Below, piece after piece: positions 60,647 to 64,000 of a stretch of 64,000 nucleotides of DNA. Both the position numbers and the translations under genes were made by a program. Source of the stretch: Nephrocerus scutellatus (Eukaryota; Arthropoda; Insecta; Diptera; Pipunculidae). Position 1 is the first letter of the stretch; the number at the start of each line of letters is the position of its first letter. Below the pieces are notes generated by a model. That model saw only the letters and a program-made list of their open reading frames with translations. It searched no databases and was not told the DNA's origin. The DNA lies in the NCBI GenBank assembly GCA_947095585.1, contig OX352761.1:56404432-56468431 (forward strand). The letters run 5' to 3'.

Positions 60647-62433
60647 TTGACATTTGCAGTCTACTTCACTAAACCAAAGAAAACTGACAGAATTTCAAAT
60701 AAGGGGTATTCTGATGATTCTGAGTATGAAAATGTTGACAAGGAAGACGTTATATTGGAAATAACAGATAATAAGTCTTTAAAGATCAATAGAACCGATA
60801 TTGAACAACAACAACAGCCTGGTGATGAAGTTGAAGATATCGGCGAAATTAATTCATCACAATTAGCAATCAGCGAGGTGGAAGAGCCAATTTTAATAGC
60901 TGTTGGAGCAGACCAAGTTTTTAAGCAAGTTTTAGAGGAAGTAGACATTGATTTCGTTATAAATACGTCCAAATATACTGAAAAATCCGCTATAAGCTAA
61001 CGACGTGGTCAATATCAATTTCAAACGAACACAATCCCATTTGAAGCTGAAGAACTCTATTCAACACCAGTTCTAGAAACACGAAAAGGATATTTTGAGA
61101 AATATTTCCCGCCATCCTTTCACTGAAATACTGAAATACGTAACGTAAATTGTTTGGGCTTCATATTCTAATGGGGTCCCTCAAATTTCCAAGAATTCGT
61201 TTTTACTGGAATTCTGACATCGGTATACAAACGGTCATTAATGCCGTCTTATGAACGTTTTTCGCAGCTAAGAAACAATATACACTTCGTTGATGTGCAG
61301 AAACAAACCACCGATTGCAAAGATAAATTTTTCAAAGTCCGGCCTATCATTGAAAGCGTAAGAAATAGATGCCTTCAACACAAGGTGGAAGAAGTGGTAT
61401 CTATTGATGAACAAATTATACCCTTTAAATGCAAATTATCAATAAAACAGTACTGCAAAGGAAAGCCATATCCATGGGGAATAAAAAATTACATCCTAGC
61501 TTGAAAATCTGGATTATGTTATGATTTCATTCGGGTTATCAGAAAGAAACCTTAGAAGATTCGGATTTGGAGCAGCCGTTGTTCTTCATCTTTCTGAAAG
61601 ACTTAAAAATCAAGGCCACAGAATGTTTTTCGATAAATATTTTTCAAACTATAATTTATTTGAAATATTAAAATATAAAAAAATAAATGCTTGCGGTACT
61701 ATTCGAGTAAATAGGTTTGTTAACCCACCACTACTTAACGATAAGTAAATAAAGGAAAAAGACCGAAGATATTCCGATGAAGTAAAAAGCCGTGATGAAA
61801 ATATTGTTATTGTAAAGTGGCAAGACAATAAGCCAGTCAATCTTGCGTCGAATTTTATTGGCATTGGAACAGAAAAAATTTGACAAATCTGAGAAAAGAT
61901 ATGTTCGGGTGAAACAACCGGAAATCGTTTCGTTGTACAATGATGGCATGGGTGGTGTTGATCTGCAAGACCAGCTCATCAGCTACTATAGAATACTTTT
62001 CAGGTCGAAGAAATGGACCTTGCGTATAGTTGCCCTTTTTATTGATTTGGGTGTTGTTTCGAGCTGGATAGAGTATAAAAAAGACAAAGAAGCCAACCAA
62101 ATCCATGATAAAGATATAGAAGATCTTTTAGATTTCAGACTCCGTCTTGCCAACAGCCTTATGGTAGCCACTGCAAATCCAAGAAAACGTGGTCGACCTT
62201 TGCAAAACCAAAGCCCAGAAACCTTGCAAGTTCGCAAACGTTCAGAAAGTCGTCCAATAGGTGATATTAGATATGACTCAGTAAATCATCTTCCAATTTA
62301 CGAAAATAAAATACAAAGGTGCAAAAATAAAAACTGTATAAGTAAAACTTATATTTTTTGCAAAAAGTGCAAAGTACATTTATGTTTAAATCAAAATAGA
62401 AATTGCTTTATCGATTTTCATAATAAAAATTAA
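60647..62433 (+). pseudogene. piggyBac-type transposase of unit B
   Basis: Read together with unit A, it shows all three Asp motifs (VVSIDEQIIPFKCK; MFFDKYFSNYNLF; GMGGVDLQDQLISYYRI) and the Cys-rich C-terminus. Breaks: a TAA at about 60998, changes near 61010-61130, a TGA at 61502 for Gly, a deletion at about 61530 removing the YQSKET region, a TAA at 61746, and a deletion at about 61880. The C-terminal 196 codons (61843-62433) are open. Here the region after GGVDLQ is intact, unlike unit A. Confidence 0.9.
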
Positions 62434-62840
62434 AACATGTTCTTAACAAACATTTCAAAAAGTCAAAGTTGAGGAAGACTGAATTATTTTATGTTTAATG
62501 AAATATTTATCTTTATTTGTTTCTTAGTTTTATAATTTTGTGTTAATTTTATATTTTTATGAATTTTTTATTATTTATTTTTATTACGAATTATTTATTA
62601 TTTCTTTTTATTATTTATTTTTAATTTTTTAATTATGAATTATTTTGTAAATATTTCCATATTTTATCTTAATTTATTATTTTTTTTTTAATTTTATTAA
62701 AACTATATTTAATAACTTTATCTTCCAAAAAAAGTAGTTACTTTAACTCAAAAAGAAGCCGTGAACTATTAATAGATAAATGATTTGAAAGTTACCAACT
62801 CAGTTTATTTTTTTCCTTTGACATGATTTGTTCCATATAT
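62434..62840. other. AT-rich tail of unit B
   Basis: Same as the unit A tail, including CCATATATGG at about 62833. It is cut after GTGGAAAACCC and joined directly to CTCCGGGGAGAC of unit C. The boundary block that contained the LINE 2 insertion site is therefore absent between B and C. Confidence 0.75.
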
Positions 62841-62965
62841 GGCACAGAGTGGAAAACCCCTCCGGGGAGACAACTCACCCATAGGAGTGTCCTACCAACA
62901 CTATTAATCTCAGTGGCCCCGACAACTATTGCATGGGACTAATAATAATAATTTACAGAAAGACC

Positions 62966-63432
62966 ATGGCCAGTGATGATATAAAAAATAAATTGAAATC
63001 ATTAAAGGCCATTGATAATTATAATCGTTCTGGAGCTGCACCATCGGTAGCTCCATTCATGGATTTATTAGATCATATTTATATCCTGGAAAATGCACCA
63101 CCAGAACATTCTTCAGTCGCTACCACCAGTGCAGGTATTCATCGGCTAGATAGTGGTGAAAATAATTTTTATGATATTATCGAAATATTCCCGGACACAC
63201 CTCCAGATTCTAGTTCATCAAAAGGGAAAAGTGCACGCCTGCCTAGAATAGACCAAGAATAACCGTGGGAAAGACCGCAGAAAAAATAAAAATGGATTTT
63301 TTGGAAAAAATATTAAAAATTACTGAGGCAAATAAATTAAAAATCTTTGCCGAAAAAGAGGCAGCAAAGGAACGTAGGAATCAAAAATTGATGGCCCTAC
63401 TCAGAGAAGAGAGAAATCGTCAAAACAATTAA
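62966..63432 (+). pseudogene. Myb/SANT-like ORF of unit C (exon 2 only)
   Basis: As in unit B, but with a further in-frame loss: LKSLKMAYKQAIDN has become LKSLKAIDN. The linker ends KSARLPRIDQE and a stop. The charged C-terminal helix is again in a different frame, so that frameshift is common to all copies. Confidence 0.65.
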
Positions 63433-63639
63433 ATTTTTCTAATATTACACAACACTTTTTTTTTAGCTGTCAAACAGTTGACTTAAATAGTCAACGTCAA
63501 TCTAACAAAACAAATGCGCATTTCAATTATTTATGGTATACATAAAAGTTGATTAGACTGTATGAATATCAATTTATGCATGTGAAAAAAAAAGACAATA
63601 TTATAGTTATAATTAATTCTTCTGTGCGTGGCGATTCTT

Positions 63640-64000
63640 GGTTTTTTAAATTCTCTATATTAACTTTACTTGCCCGTGGGTTTGTGGGCTTGTGGATTTG
63701 TGTGTCATGGAATCTTGCGATCAATTTTTAACCCACTTCCTACTGCCCGATTTTATTGAAATTTGGCACACATGTATATCTCCCATGACAACACTTTCCA
63801 TTAAAATTTGAGGCCCCTCGGGCCGCGGGGTCGGGGGGCTCCCATACAATATTTTACAAAACTTACCCGATTTTCTTTAAATTTTGTACACATGTGTGTC
63901 TTCGATGGAAAACACTTTTTGTAAAAATTTGGGGACCCCAATATACAATTTTTAAATATCGCTATATCGCATCAGATCACGGCAAAGGATGAGCTCTGTG
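63640..64000 (+). repeat. Dispersed repeat with variable core, copy 6
   Basis: Same insertion site as in unit B but with a shorter GTGGG core and a longer 3' part (GGGCCGCGGGGTCGGGGGGC, then TCCCATACAA). That 3' part is the version closest to the copies at 11.3-15.6 kb. Confidence 0.75.

Larger units (their letters stand above)
58641..62840 (+). mobile_element. Myb/SANT plus piggyBac unit B
   Basis: Continues the array after the LINE/LTR block. Relative to unit A it lacks the first Myb/SANT exon and the second subterminal repeat (junction GGACTAATAATAATAATTTA at about 58920). It has gained the dispersed repeat between the two ORFs (59640-60115). Confidence 0.8.
62841..64000 (+). mobile_element. 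Myb/SANT plus piggyBac unit C, cut by the window end
   Basis: Starts with the GC-rich block and the intact LINE 1 target site (ACTATTAATCTCA). It has the same exon 1 deletion as unit B and the same dispersed-repeat insertion. The transposase would begin beyond the window. Confidence 0.8.

Overview
This window looks like insect heterochromatin, most likely dipteran. No intact host gene is visible. I saw no bacterial operons and no CRISPR arrays. The insect call rests on a histone H2A relic of Drosophila type, a RING exon resembling the C-terminus of neuralized, an errantivirus (insect endogenous retrovirus) env, and Osvaldo-, BEL/Pao-, RTE-, Jockey- and piggyBac-type elements with short AT-rich introns. 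The species is not determined, and all family calls are from reading the sequence, not from a search.

Layout. (1) 1-11 kb: a reverse-strand Osvaldo/Ulysses-like LTR retrotransposon. Its order, read right to left, is an LTR carrying a 132-bp repeat array, a tRNA-Lys-type primer site, gag, pol, and a third ORF encoding a Ulp1/SENP-like cysteine protease. A LINE with one long intact ORF lies inside its integrase, with a 9-bp target duplication. (2) 11.04-18.56 kb: a 3.72-kb tandem duplication of non-coding repeat DNA. Each copy holds a 118-bp satellite, a 52-bp repeat, two copies of a dispersed repeat and a relic neuralized RING exon. (3) 19.7-24 kb: a second Osvaldo-like LTR/gag fragment with 13 array units, then a broken errantivirus env and LTR. 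(4) 24-32.2 kb: two RTE LINE copies in inverted orientation around an H2A pseudogene and fragments of a Jockey/CR1-type LINE and BEL/Pao. (5) 30.77-38.95 kb: a 4.2-kb tandem duplication containing RTE, LINE, BEL/Pao, BED zinc-finger and tRNA-like pieces. (6) 38.95-64 kb: a head-to-tail array of about 4-kb units, each carrying a Myb/SANT-like ORF and, where complete, a piggyBac transposase. Two Jockey-type LINEs have inserted into it in opposite orientations. A second Osvaldo-like element, also with a Ulp1-like ORF, sits inside one of those LINEs.

The two strongest candidates for something undescribed are the Ulp1-like protease in the env position of two diverged LTR retrotransposons, and the tandem units pairing a Myb/SANT-type DNA-binding ORF with a piggyBac transposase. 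Nearly every coding region is broken. The exception is the reverse-strand endonuclease-reverse transcriptase at 2756-5647.
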